Shown here piece by piece: positions 11,805 to 22,020 of a stretch of 64,000 bases of DNA. Below the pieces are notes generated by a model. That model ran no database searches. It was not told the DNA's origin and was given only the letters and a program-made list of their open reading frames with translations. This stretch comes from Simmondsia chinensis. Its lineage: Eukaryota; Streptophyta; Magnoliopsida; Caryophyllales; Simmondsiaceae. Positions within the stretch are counted from its first letter, which is position 1; each line of letters starts with the position of its first letter. The DNA is taken from NCBI GenBank assembly GCA_018398585.1, contig JAGTTD010000010.1, forward strand, positions 19,714,005 through 19,778,004. The letters run 5' to 3'. The position numbers and the translations under genes are program-made.

Positions 11805-14413
11805 TCGGGCTCTGGCAAGTGGGGGCGATCTGGGGGGCGATTTTTCTCCAGCGAGTAGGGCACGCGCATGAGGGCGCGTACGGTGTCGTACGAGATTGGG
11901 TCCGGTGGCGATGCATTCGCCGGCGCCTTCGCTTCCTGGTGGTGGTGTCCGCTGGTGGTTTCGGCGACCGTGTGAGGGTGAAAAGCATGAGAGAGGGTGC
12001 TGGGGGTTAGGTTTGTGGGTGGAAGACGTAGGACGTTCGAGGCTTCGCTCCGGCAAGCCATCACCGGCAATTGGTCCCTGGTGGTTCGCCTCTCCCTTCT
12101 CGGCCTTCTGGTGGTTGTCTGGTGACCCCTGATGGCGTGGCGGCGGCGCGGCAGCCACTTTCTCTCTCCTGGCGATTAGGGGTCTTCGATTTCTCTCTCC
12201 AGATTTGGGCTTTGGCTTATAAGTTACCTTACGCCCTCCTTGGTGTGGTGACTTCGGTTGGTTGGGGTCCTTCTTCACCGGTTTCCTTGGCCGGTGAGGG
12301 GTGGCGGCGGCGCACGGTGGTGTGCGCACCAAACCCTAATTCCCTTATTTTTGTTGCTTGATTTGGAAAGTGCGGGTGGTTGGGATGTTTTCCTAAGATC
12401 TTGCACTTGCCATATTTGTTGTTTGATTTGAATTTTTTGAACTCTGACGTGGTGGTTTGGGCTGATTTGGGTGGTTCTTGGGTGGCTTGTGGTGGTTTCC
12501 GGTGAGGGTGCATAATAATTCGGATTTTCTATCTTTTTTGGAACTTCGTGAGCTTCATGGCTGAGTTTCTAGTTCCGGATTACATTTATTATGAGCCTCA
12601 ATGTGATGGGGGAAATAGAGCTTCTACTTCAACCATTAACAATGAGCTTTCGTTGCATTTTGTCCCCCTTACGCATGTCGATGGTAAGGTTGTTACATCT
12701 ACCGTTGGTCGTAATACGGGGCCCACTGTGGAGAGATGGGACCGCACCCTTGTGGGCTGTACTGTCGGAGGTCGGGTTTCATATTCCTGTGGTGTAGCTA
12801 TAGCAAAACTACTATGGGGTTCAAAAGGCCTTGAATGTGTTCTCTTCCATGACAACTTGTTTTATTTCTTGTTCAACACTATTGAGGCATCGGAGAAGGT
12901 CCTTCAGGGTGGCCCTTGGCATCTCAAAGGTTACACTCTCTACCTTGAACGTTGGAGCGGAAAACTTCCCCTGTATGACTTTCCTAGTTTGCCTATTTGG
13001 ATTAGACTCCATGGTTTGCACGCGTCTATGTGGACCCCTGATGCACTTAGCGCTGTTGCTAGTGGTGTTGGTACTCCCTTATACATGGACAAGCCTACTT
13101 TTGAGGCAACGACGATGAGTTATGCCTGGGTTTGTGTACAACTTGACGCTAAGGTGGCACCGATCAAGCAATTGCTCGTTGACTATGGAGCGAATGAGTT
13201 GTTTCCTACTGAGGTTACGTATGAGTGTCTCCCTAAACATTGTACCACGTGCCATGTTTTTGGTCATTCATGCCAAGACCCTAAAGAATCGGCCCCCACT
13301 GACAAGCCGGCTGGGAGGGCAGGGAAAATCGCTGGAAAAAGAAGAACCGCCGCCGCAAGAAGGTGGCGGCTGAAGCACCCGCGGGCCAGGAGGTGACTCA
13401 AGAGGACGCCGCCATGGGAGGTGGCGCGGAGCCCACCCTGGGGCAGGCACAGGACACCCCGTTGAGGGCTCGTGTTGGGCTAGGGGTTGGGATGCAAGAA
13501 GGTGAGGGTGGGGTTTCAAATGGGCCACGAATTGGGCCTGTGGTTGCTGTTGGGCAGGCTGAGGTCAATGGCCCACGAGATGGGCTTGTCGGTAATGGGC
13601 AGCGGGCTGAGATGGATGATCGGGATGGGCCACGGGTTGCGGGCCTACCTTTCTCTACTTGGCCCACACTTCCGTCACCTACTAGGCTGAATTTGACTGC
13701 CCGGACTGGGCCTGTCACGCCCCCCCCATGCAGTTGGGGGGGATCCTATGCGTTCTGGGTTGGGAGTGGGAAGTGCTGGGCTTCCCGAAGGCCGTGGGCC
13801 TTCGGGTTCCTCTACCGTGCCCTTTAGGGCCCCGGTTTCTTCTCCCCAGCCTGGTTGTTCGGACTGGGTTGCAGACCGTTTGGGCCTCTCGGAGTTCCGT
13901 GTTGCGTCTGATTTGTCTACCAGTAAGGAGGACTTGAGTCGAGCAAGTATTCCAAGTAACTGCGCTGTGAGTTCTAGTGACCAGGACACGTCTTCTGACA
14001 CTATGGAAATTGCTACTATTGTTGAGCCTGAAGAGAATTCAGCAGTTCAGCCTCAGATTGAATGTCGGATGATTAGAGCAGCTTTGAAGAAGTAGCCTCA
14101 AGTTAGCAACAAGAAGTCTAAGGGCAAGAAGAAATCCTGATTTTTATCGTCTCGCTCGCTTCGGATTTACTTTGATGTATTGATGTACTCATTGATTTTC
14201 CTTGTCTTCTTTTTTAGAGGTTTGCACTTTGGAGTTTTTTTGATGTTCCTTTGTATTTCCTCTTTGTTGCTTTTGCTGGTTTTGCTTTTTTTTTTTTTCG
14301 ATTGCTTTTGTAGGCTTCGACCAGCTTGGGGTATGCCCCTCGTACTCATGTATGGACGTACATCAATGCGTTTTTTTGATATATATACCCTGACTTATCA
14401 AAAAAAAAAAAAA
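11805..14413 (+). mobile_element. L1 LINE lacking ORF2, inserted in hAT left arm
   Basis: A GC-rich 5' leader (11805-12547) precedes an ORF1 remnant (12548-14140), then a short 3' region ending in ACCCTGACTTATC and a 13-base A run at 14401-14413. The whole ORF2 region (endonuclease, reverse transcriptase) is missing. Comparison with the right hAT arm shows hAT sequence up to about 11804 and again from 14414, with roughly 70 bp of hAT sequence missing between. The insertion thus went with a target deletion instead of the usual duplication. Orientation is plus, opposite to the hAT arm it hit. Confidence 0.7.
12548..14140 (+). pseudogene. L1 ORF1 (DUF4283 plus CCHC knuckle) remnant
   Basis: L1 ORF1 proteins are nucleic-acid-binding partners of the element RNA. 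From the ATG at 12548 the frame runs 282 codons. Residues ~75-180 match the DUF4283 type (GGPWHLKGYTLYLERW, then LPIWIRLHGL), followed by YECLPKHCTTCHVFGHSC, a CCHC-type knuckle. The knuckle seems shortened: only one residue lies between the GH and the last Cys. A frameshift near 13320 moves the frame to a basic stretch WKKKNRRRKK and a Gly/Pro-rich tail. A second shift lies in the C run near 13722, and TAG at 14093 interrupts the lysine-rich C terminus, which ends at 14140. It is non-functional, and no ORF2 follows. Confidence 0.7.
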
Positions 14414-14558
14414 TTTAATAAATTACTTGCATGTTGAAAAAAGCTTAAATTTCTCTTACAACTGGTGGCACTACATGTAAGCTAAGGACATGGATGGAAA
14501 ACATCTGTCAATTTAGAATATCCATATGAAGCCTAACACTCACCCATAAATAAAATCA

Positions 14559-14658
14559 CCCTGAAGGGGTAAGGCTGCGTACATATCACCTCTCTTCCAA
14601 GACCCTGCTTATGCGGGAGTCATTGAGGCATTGGGTTTGTTGTTGTTGTTGTTGTTGT
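14559..14658 (+). mobile_element. RTE LINE / Au-SINE type 3' tail with target duplication
   Basis: Reads CCCTGAAGGGGTAAGGCTGC, then AAGACCCTGC, GGCATTGGGTTTG and (TTG)n. TAAAATC occurs just before (14551-14557) and just after (14663-14669), a plausible 7-bp target duplication. It sits in the hAT left arm. Confidence 0.7.
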
Positions 14659-15769
14659 AATTTAAAATCTCTTTATGTTGATATAAAAACTAAAAAAGAT
14701 ATTATTATTATAATAGCCAAAGTTATGTAATAAATTAAACAAAACAATTTTGCTGCTCGTTGCTTTTCTATTTCTTTGTCTAATAGCCATATATCTAATC
14801 TAGAGACTCAATGGACATTTCAATTCATTGATAATTCATCCGTGATCTTATCTCGCATACTCTACTCTGGGAACTAATTATGAGATACATTGATATAGCC
14901 TGCTCAGAACTTCCTTACATTGTTCAAAGTCATCGTTGAGAATAAAAAAACTTATGGATTTATATAGTGCCTTGCGATATGCAAAGGTCCACGGGGTTGA
15001 TCTGACCACCTTTTATCAATAATTGCGAATGCCCTCAAACATTTTTCTTTCGTTGCTCCAAAAGTCTTCTAAATGGATTCCTTAGCTCTATCAATAGCCT
15101 CATAAATATAAGCCATTGTAGGTTTCCTCTCTCCATTATCTAATCTAAGAACTTTAACAAGTGGGTTAGTCAACTTAAGACTATTGGCAACATTTTTCCA
15201 AAAGCTGCCCATCAATACAATTGAAATTGCTTGTTTGCTGTAGGCTTTTTCCCTCATTTATTGCTAGTCCATTGTTAAGAAGTGAACATCTTTCTTAAAT
15301 TGTTCTTTTGCATGTGTATGGATCTAAATGTGATAAAAGCTATTGTAAACCTTTGTTATCACAGGCCTAAGCGACTCCCTTTTTCCATTATACCTCCGTA
15401 TTATATTTAAGGCACCAGTGTGGTTATAGGTAAAACCATTCAAAATTATTGCCTCCTTCATTACTTCTTTAACTTTTGGTATCTTTCCAATGTCCTTTAT
15501 CATCAAATCAATACAATGGGTAGCACATGACATTGAGAACAAATGTCATCTCTTAGCTTCTACTAATTTCTCTACTTTCACATTGTTTGATGCATTATTA
15601 GTCATCACTTGAACTATATTTTCTTCTCTAACTTGCTCCATAATATCATCAAGCATTTGGAATAACACACCTACATCCTCGACATGCCTAAAACATCTAA
15701 GGATTTTACAAACATTGATCTCTTTGGAGAATTCACCAAACAATTCACATGCAAAAGATCTATTTTAAG
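14659..15769 (-). pseudogene. hAT transposase remnant, left arm
   Basis: Read on the minus strand, pieces line up with the central and C-terminal parts of plant hAT transposases. Seen are a DUF659-like part (MLDDIMEQVREENIVQVMTN, then VEKLVEAKR), CATHCIDLMIKDIGKIPKVK, a NHTGALNIIRRY piece, and VLRLDNGERKPTMAYIYEA ahead of the dimerisation region. The C-terminal continuation is found at 14414-14558 and 11209-11804 either side of later insertions. Stops and small shifts break all frames, and the N-terminal zinc finger is absent. The family cuts and pastes DNA with 8-bp target duplications; this copy cannot. Confidence 0.75.
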
Positions 15770-17101
15770 AAGATGTTCACTTTTGAAGAATGGATTAGTA
15801 CTAAATGGGCAAACCAATATGCAAGAAAATGAGCAAGTTTAATTATGTTGATGTCCAACTTTTATAAAAGTGTTGTTTATCGTCTTAAGCTGACTACCCA
15901 CATGTGAAAGTTCTTAGATTGGTTGATGGTGAGAGGAAACCTGCGATGAGTTACATTTATAAGGCCATGGATAGAGCCAAAAAAGACACTGAGAAAACTT
16001 TTGAAGGAAGGAAAGGACACTATTCGAGGGCATTTACAATTATTGATGAAGAGCGGTTAGATGAGCTCTATAGACCTTTGCATGTTGTAGGGCACCATTT
16101 GAATGCATAATTTCTTATTCTAAGACTTGGAGCAATGTGAGGAACTTATGAGCGGGCTAATCATTGCATCTCATGGGTAGTTCCTAGTGTAGAGTTCCAT
16201 GATAAGATGACAAATGAATTGTTCTGTCTAATTCACTACATAACTTTGACTTTTATAATATTAATGTTTTATTTTTGGTGTATTTACATTCAAATAAAAT
16301 TAATTTTATTTATGGGTGAGTGCTGGGCTTCTTTTGGACCTTCTACACCAAATTTGCACAAGTTTACCATTCGTGTCCTTAGCCTTACATGTAGTGCTGT
16401 CGGTTGTGAGGGAAATTGGTGCATTTATCAACATGTAAGTGATTTAATATTCTGATTTACCTATATTCCACATTGAAGATCAATTTATACATGTGTATTT
16501 TTATTGATTTTACAACTTCACATAAAAAAGTAATAGGCTACAAAAAGCACGTTAAAGGACTAGGTATTTGTGAAATATAACCGAGTATTGGGGCATTGAT
16601 TTAATAGGCATGATACAATTGATCCCATTATTTTAAGTGAAGTGGATGATAGCAATAAATGGCTGATGGGAGAATGGATGATTCAGGAGATGATGAGAAG
16701 ATGATTCTTTGACATGTGGGGCTGTTAGTGGGGCTGCTGATGTTGATGAACCATCTCATTCCGTTAGATCAAGGACAAACGGGACTACATCTCTGCCCAT
16801 AAGTTGACAAGCATCAATGTTTTGGCCTTGTAGTTCTAGGGTTACTCCAATTCATGACCTTGTAGATGAGCATGCTTCTAAAGAAGATGAAGAGGAAGAA
16901 GATATTGGGGTTTCTGATGGGATGACGAGGAAGAGAATTGTGATAATGACGATTTTTAGCTCGATAACGCCTTCTTTGATCATGACTTTCATAGTTGAAT
17001 CAAGTCTATGTATTTTACAACTTTGTTATTTACTTGGTAGCTTTTATATTGTTCTTTTGCTTGAATATAATTTAATTTTGAGTACAGAATTCATTATTTA
17101 A
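15770..17101 (+). pseudogene. hAT transposase remnant, right arm
   Basis: Begins near MFTFEEWISTKWANQYARK, then VLRLVDGERKPAMSYIYKAM and DEERLDELYRPLHVVGHHLN. After an intron-like AT stretch comes the dimerisation motif GECWASFGPSTPNLHKF followed by LSLTCSAVGCEGNW, where plant hATs have CSASGCERNWS. The acidic C terminus (near ELVDEHASKEDEEEED in sense, position 16850-16910) also fits the family. Several stops and frame changes are present, and the N-terminal half is absent. Its sequence overlaps the left arm only in the C-terminal half, so the pair is an inverted partial duplication or two head-to-head insertions. Confidence 0.75.
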
Positions 17102-17279
17102 CCAATATATGTGATTATTTGTTGCTAAGTGCGCCTGATATCTGATGCTTGGTTTGTGTGCCTCGACCTTAGGGAGCTGTTGCACGGCGGTGCCCCTCGC
17201 ACCTTTGACAAATTGGTTTGAACGTTAACAACTGAGTGCTCCCTTTTTGTGTACACAAAAGAAACAATTCTCCTCAACT

Positions 17280-18310
17280 GTATATCTTGACAATCTAGTG
17301 TTGATAGGAAATGATTTTTTCCAATTGTGAAGAATTAAAGTACTATCTCTATCACCATTACCATGTCAAGGACCTTTGGTACTTGAAGCACTTTCCTGTC
17401 ATGAAACTTGCTAGTCTAGCAATATGATGTTCGTTTGTCAACACAAGTATGGCTTGGATATTATCACCCAATGCGGCATGTTGAGGGCCAAATGGAGCTC
17501 CTTGTCAATGGAAGAACAACACCAACTATTTCACTATTTTGGCAAACCCATTCTTAAGCCTCCTAGTAGCCTCCTAATCTAGACCACTTGTGGACCGACA
17601 CATTTATCTTACAATTATGAGGCTAGATGTCACGTATGACGTACGTGTCCTTAGCGAATTCACGTAGATTCTGAAAACAAGGTCATTGGGAAGTCGTCAT
17701 TGATCTCCATCACTACTTAAATTCTTATCCTAGGCAAGAAATTTTACTTCTTGCAGATACAAACAAAGAATTAAAGGAGTATTGTGTTTTGGACCGGGTC
17801 AATGGTCTCGTGACTCGACACATTCGTTGTGCATTTCATTAATACTTTATCCTCACCCATCACTTTGCCGCTGATGAAGTAGCCAATTGTGTGTCACACT
17901 CCGTAGCAGAATCGAGTGTTGAACCATGGAGAATTTGTGTTGAATTGGCTAAAAGTAACATAAAAACAAACAAATTCATCTCCAATAAGACAAATTGCAT
18001 TAAATGAAAAATACGAACCTTCTACTGCTCATATTCAAATAATCAAATTAATATCTCCTTTTTTTTGCGAGTTCTTATATTGGAGGCCAAACTAGACTCC
18101 CAAGTGCAAGCAATTTTACATTTTGCCACCAACTTGATTTTCATGAGCAAATGAAGCACATCCAGGTGGATTGTCATTTCGTTTGGGAACGGTCAAGTTA
18201 GGAGATTTAGTCCCATATTATGCCCCGACTCGAGAACACGCACCTGATATATTTACCAAATTATCGGGCAAGTGGGACATTCTAAACCTTCATGCGCCAA
18301 ATTAAGAGTA
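17280..18310 (+). pseudogene. Copia reverse transcriptase/RNase H remnant
   Basis: Degenerate but ordered Copia pol landmarks are readable in all three frames. DNLVLIGND stands where YVDDIVLTGND is expected. Next come QHKYGLDIITQCGMLRAK (QRKYALDILEECGMLGAK type), a LIYLTI.RPDVTYDVRVLS-like stretch with a frame change, and late RNase H/C-terminal text including MKHIQVDCHFVWE and YIYQIIGQ where IFTK would stand. Stops and shifts are frequent, so this is an old copy. Its 3' LTR may lie at about 18310-18490 but was not defined. Confidence 0.6.
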
Positions 18311-18496
18311 AGTATTAGAAATGGAATGATTTTGAATATAATTATAATATTGACATTATTTGGTTGTGTACTATGTATGTGATTTGGTTGATATGATAAC
18401 GTATTATTTTTGGTAGGATATGGGAGGATTAGTTGTACAAATAGTCGATAACCTATTGACACAATATGAAGATAACCTAAACTATGAGACTTAGAC

Positions 18497-19545
18497 ATGT
18501 ATTTGGATCGATGGAGTTACATTCGATTGATATTGATCTACGTAAGAACTATCTGCTTACTAACTCGTCAGAGTCAACTTTACCCTTCTTTCCTTCCCCA
18601 CATTTGTGTCCTTATTAGGTCAGGAGACAGTGTTCGTTTATGGAAAGACACATGGGTTAGGGATATTATTATTCACTATTCGTGGTGCCCAATTGCTTTC
18701 TTTATTACTCAGCACGGTGACTTCTTATCTTGGAACCTTCACCTTTATAGGAATCATACAATTAGAGAATTACATGAATACACATGGTTGAGTCGTATCA
18801 AATCAAGTGCATTTGTCTTCATTGCCTGATAAGAGGGGTTGAGTGTTGGATGAATCTGGTAACTTTACTTCTAAATTTTTCTTCCAACATTTTTGCTTCA
18901 CAATCATTATCTAGTTTTTACCTTATGTTCTTACGTCTGGATAGCTAAGATACGTTTTAGATGCAAAGGTTTTTTTTTTTGTGATCCTTACTTTTTAACA
19001 GGCTTATACTCAAAATTGCTTGCAGAAATAGAGACCTTATAAGGCTTTGTCTCTTGGGATCTGTGTAATGTGCCTTAAAAGTGGTAAACACCGGATCATT
19101 TATTTTTGCATTGTACAGTGACTTGGGATATGTGGTGCAAGCTATTCTATCTTTTTGACCGAATGTGGGTTAGTGCAGGATTAGTTGAGAGTACCCTTCT
19201 GATCAAGTTCCATGGCATGGGAAGGAGGAAAGCCATCCTAATATTATTCTCGATCGCTAATATCGCGATTCGTTGTTGCATTTGCTTAGAAAGGAATGCT
19301 AGGATTTTCAAGATCATTGTACACGAGGGAATTTTTTGTGGGAGTAGGTGGTCTTTTTAGGATATCTTTTGGAGTACGAGCTTTAGGAGCTTCCTAGACA
19401 CAGTATTAGCAAATTTGTAGAGGATTTGAAGGGCCTTACTTTATTAGTTTTCTAGGTTTTTATTTGATGACTGAGGACAACTTGCCCTTGGCTTTTGGTA
19501 CATTCTTTCTCTCTTGATGATACTTCTTTTTTCAATAAAAGAAAA
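18497..19545 (+). pseudogene. L1 LINE ORF2 C-terminal remnant with 3' end
   Basis: The translation shows RSGDSVRLWKDTW, DFLSWNLHLYRNHTIRELHE, a zinc-binding-like segment and CLERNARIFK, the order seen in the zf-RVT end of plant L1 ORF2. Several stops break it. The 3' end carries GAGGACAACTTGCCCTTGG and a CTTTTTTCAATAAAAG end, matching in reverse complement the L1 end at 47036-47110. Upstream endonuclease and polymerase domains are absent (5' truncation). Confidence 0.6.
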
Positions 19546-19584
19546 ACAAACTCATCAAAGTTGAGTTCTTTTCAATTGCTATGG

Positions 19585-19900
19585 AAATGATGCAGTATGA
19601 CCTAAGTGCTACAAGAACAACTACACAAGAAGTGTGTGTGATCGATTATGAGTCATTTCTATGTTTAAATTCTATTCTCTTTCAGTTTGAGTTAACTATA
19701 AAATCTTCAAAAAAATTTCATTTTAGAATTTCCGATTTGATTAGGATTATAATTGTCTTCTGTATTAGTTAGTTGGATTAGAATTAGGATAATTTCTATT
19801 TTTTGATTCAAGGTACATATAGTATAAATAGAGCCCTTATGTGCCTTATGGAGAGACTTTTTGTCCTTTGTGCTACACCAATTTTGATAATAGAGCTAAA
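19585..19900 (+). repeat. LTR-like repeat, copy 1
   Basis: Starts TGATGCAGTATGACC and contains a TATA box TATAAATA at 19823-19830 followed by GAGCCCTTATGTGCC. About 300 bp align with 31073-31380 in the same order, so both are copies of one LTR. No bounding duplication was found. Confidence 0.45.
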
Positions 19901-20489
19901 ACCATGATCACTACAATACACCAACAAGCTTCGTCCATGAAACCTGATCTTCCATCTTGTAACCTTATTGGCATCCACCACCTAAATTCAACAGCTTTGA
20001 CCAACAAGTCCATCCATTTGTTGACTAATACTTGGTCCTTTGCGCTCCATTACTTGCTGCCATGGTGTTCTTCGAGCCTTATGTATTTTCTTTTTCTGTG
20101 ATACCATGCGAAGTTAGGAGCAATTGGATTGAGAGAGAGAAGTTTTTGGAAAAGAAAGAAAGAAGAGAAGAGTTTTTTGGGGGGGGGGGGGGGGGGGGTT
20201 TGATAACAAAGAATTTTCCTAAAAAACTAGAAAAGGTGTTCAACAGTCCAGTTTTTTAATTGGAGAATTTGGAAAACATTTTTCCAATTTTCCCTATTCT
20301 TTCACAAATTTGAAAAACAGTTTTAAGCTGTTTTACAAATTTTCTTCACAAAACAGTGACTTTGTTTTCTAACTTTTCTCGCACCCCCCTTTCACATTTT
20401 CAAGTTTTCCAATTACTCACCCATTTTATAGTACTTTTATGTTTACCTTCGTCTTCTCCTCCTCCTCTTACGTAAATGATTTTAGGGTA
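19901..20489. other. No gene seen; G run and AT-rich MITE-like text
   Basis: Contains a run of about 19 G at 20181-20199 and, at 20210-20420, text rich in TTTCCAATTTT and GAAAAC phrases that looks like a small AT-rich MITE. No reading frame was recognised. Confidence 0.3.
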
Positions 20490-20798
20490 CTCAAGGCTAG
20501 ATTCCCAATTTTAAAAGCGATAAATGATTTTCAAGGCAGATGACACATAAGAGGATCATGCGAGTTGTTTAATTATAGACACTCATCTTTGCGGAATGTG
20601 ATAGAGCGGGTTTTTTGGGTATTTAAGGCTAGGTTTGCAATTTTAAAAGCAATAGCAAACTACACACTAAAACAACAAAACTTGATTCTTATATTGGGTT
20701 GTACATTACATAATTTTATTCGAATGAAAGATAGAGTAGATACATTATTTGCTTCATATGGCAAAGAGGATGCGGTGGTCCTTAATGAGAATGATTAG
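20490..20798 (+). pseudogene. PIF/Harbinger transposase fragment
   Basis: Residues translated from 20565 read RHSSLRNVIERVFWVFKARF, then LGCTLHNFIRMKDR. This is the C-terminal end of the DDE_Tnp_4 nuclease domain of PIF/Harbinger transposases, which in plants read LRHSSLRNVIERSFGVLK and TLHNFIR. The rest of the nuclease domain is absent. About 35 bp encoding the FKARF-ILKAI part occur twice (20491-20525 and 20623-20660), a local duplication. RTE LINE sequence begins directly after. It is a scrap, not a functional gene. Confidence 0.7.
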
Positions 20799-22020
20799 TT
20801 GCTTCACATAGTTTTCATTGATTTGGAGAAGGCATATGATAGAGTGCCAAGATAGCTCCCACGGAGGGTCTTAGAGAAGAAAGGCATCCCCTTGTCCTGC
20901 ATTTTTAGTCATTAAGACATGTACGAAGACGCACTAACCAATGTGTGAACAGTGGAAGACAAACGCTTTTCCTATTACAGTTAGGGTACGACAAGGATCA
21001 GCTTTGAGTTTGTTCTTGTTCATTTTGATTATGGATGAGCTTACTAGGAACATCCAAGGGGGTGTGCCTTAGTGTATGCTTTTCACGGATAGCATAGTTC
21101 TTGTGGGGTAGTCTAGAGAAGAGGTGAATGAGAAGCTGGAACTTTGGAGAAGGGCCTTCGAATCGAAAGGCTTACGACTCAGTAGATCCAAGACCGAGTA
21201 CATGGAGTTTAAGTTCTATACTCAACCAGGCCAAGCATAGATGACGTCAAAATTGGATTGTAGTGCATACCGAAAAAGATTGTTTTAAATATATGGGCTC
21301 CATGATGCAGTGGGACGGCGAAGTTGATGCGAATGTCAACAACCGAATTAAAGTAGGATGACATAAATGGAAAATGACCTCTGCGGTACCATGGGATAGA
21401 AAGTTTTCGTTAAATTTAAAGGGTAAATACTATAAAACGGCAGTGAGACTAACTATGGTATACGGTGCGGAGTGATGGCCAGTTAAATGGCAGCATGTAG
21501 AAGCTGAAGGTGGAGGAGATGAGGATGTTGCGGTGGATATGTGGGCGCACAAGGAAGGATACAATTAGAAATGATGTTATAAGAAGCAAATTTGGCTTGG
21601 CCCTATTTGAGGATAAGTTGAGGGTGTAACATCTACAGTGGTTTGGGTATGTTAGGAGGAGACCGACCATTGCCCCTGTCAAGAGATGAGAACAACTCCA
21701 TACTGTGCAGAGGAGGAGAGGGAAAGGTAGGCCAGAGAAGAGATGGATGGAGACGATTAGACATGACCTCACCCCACCTAAATCTGAATGAGGAGATGGC
21801 CTTAGATTGGACTAAGTGGAGGGTTAGAATAGCTATAGCCATTATAGCGGTTTAGAATAGAGAAGCGCAACTAAGATAGCCCTTAGGGCCCTTAGGCTTA
21901 TATGTCTGCTTGTTTGCTTATGTTGGCCATTGTTGTGTGCTGTGGTTTCTTGTTGCTTGCTGCTCGAGCAGTGTATTATTGCTCCAAGGTGCTCTGTCCA
22001 TATAGGTGGATATGTCCTAA
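20799..22020 (+). pseudogene. RTE-clade LINE remnant, copy 1
   Basis: Translation gives FIDLEKAYDRVP, VRQGSALSLFLFILIMDELT, then CMLFTDSIVLVG where FADDIVL holds the catalytic aspartates. It continues with [20 protein letters not shown], an EDKLR piece and RRRGKGRPEKRWMETIRHD. This is the second half of the reverse transcriptase and the C-terminal region of a plant RTE LINE. The FADD to FTDS change and many stops and shifts make it dead. The endonuclease is absent, and the (TTG)n tail is lost. Confidence 0.75.

Larger units (their letters stand above)
10980..17215. mobile_element. Inverted pair of truncated hAT transposons
   Basis: The left end reads CAGTGTTGTCAAAGGTG, the CAG-starting form common in plant hAT elements. 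The right end reads CACCTTTGACAAATTG, its diverged reverse complement. About 100 bp next to each end also match in inverted orientation (GAGGCGCACTTAGCAA on the left, TTGCTAAGTGCGCCTGATA on the right). Both ends are followed inward by the C-terminal half of a hAT transposase gene, the left arm on the minus strand and the right arm on the plus strand, meeting head to head near 15765. The left arm is interrupted by an L1 (11805-14413) and two RTE tails. No 8-bp target duplication was found. Confidence 0.7.

Noticed and set aside
11753..12361. Several overlapping open frames on both strands
   Set aside because: They lie in the GC-rich L1 leader; overlap in all frames and lack of any motif point to composition, not coding.
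20488..20798. Intact Harbinger transposase gene
   Set aside because: Only about 75 residues of the C-terminal nuclease end remain, with no DDE triad or start region.
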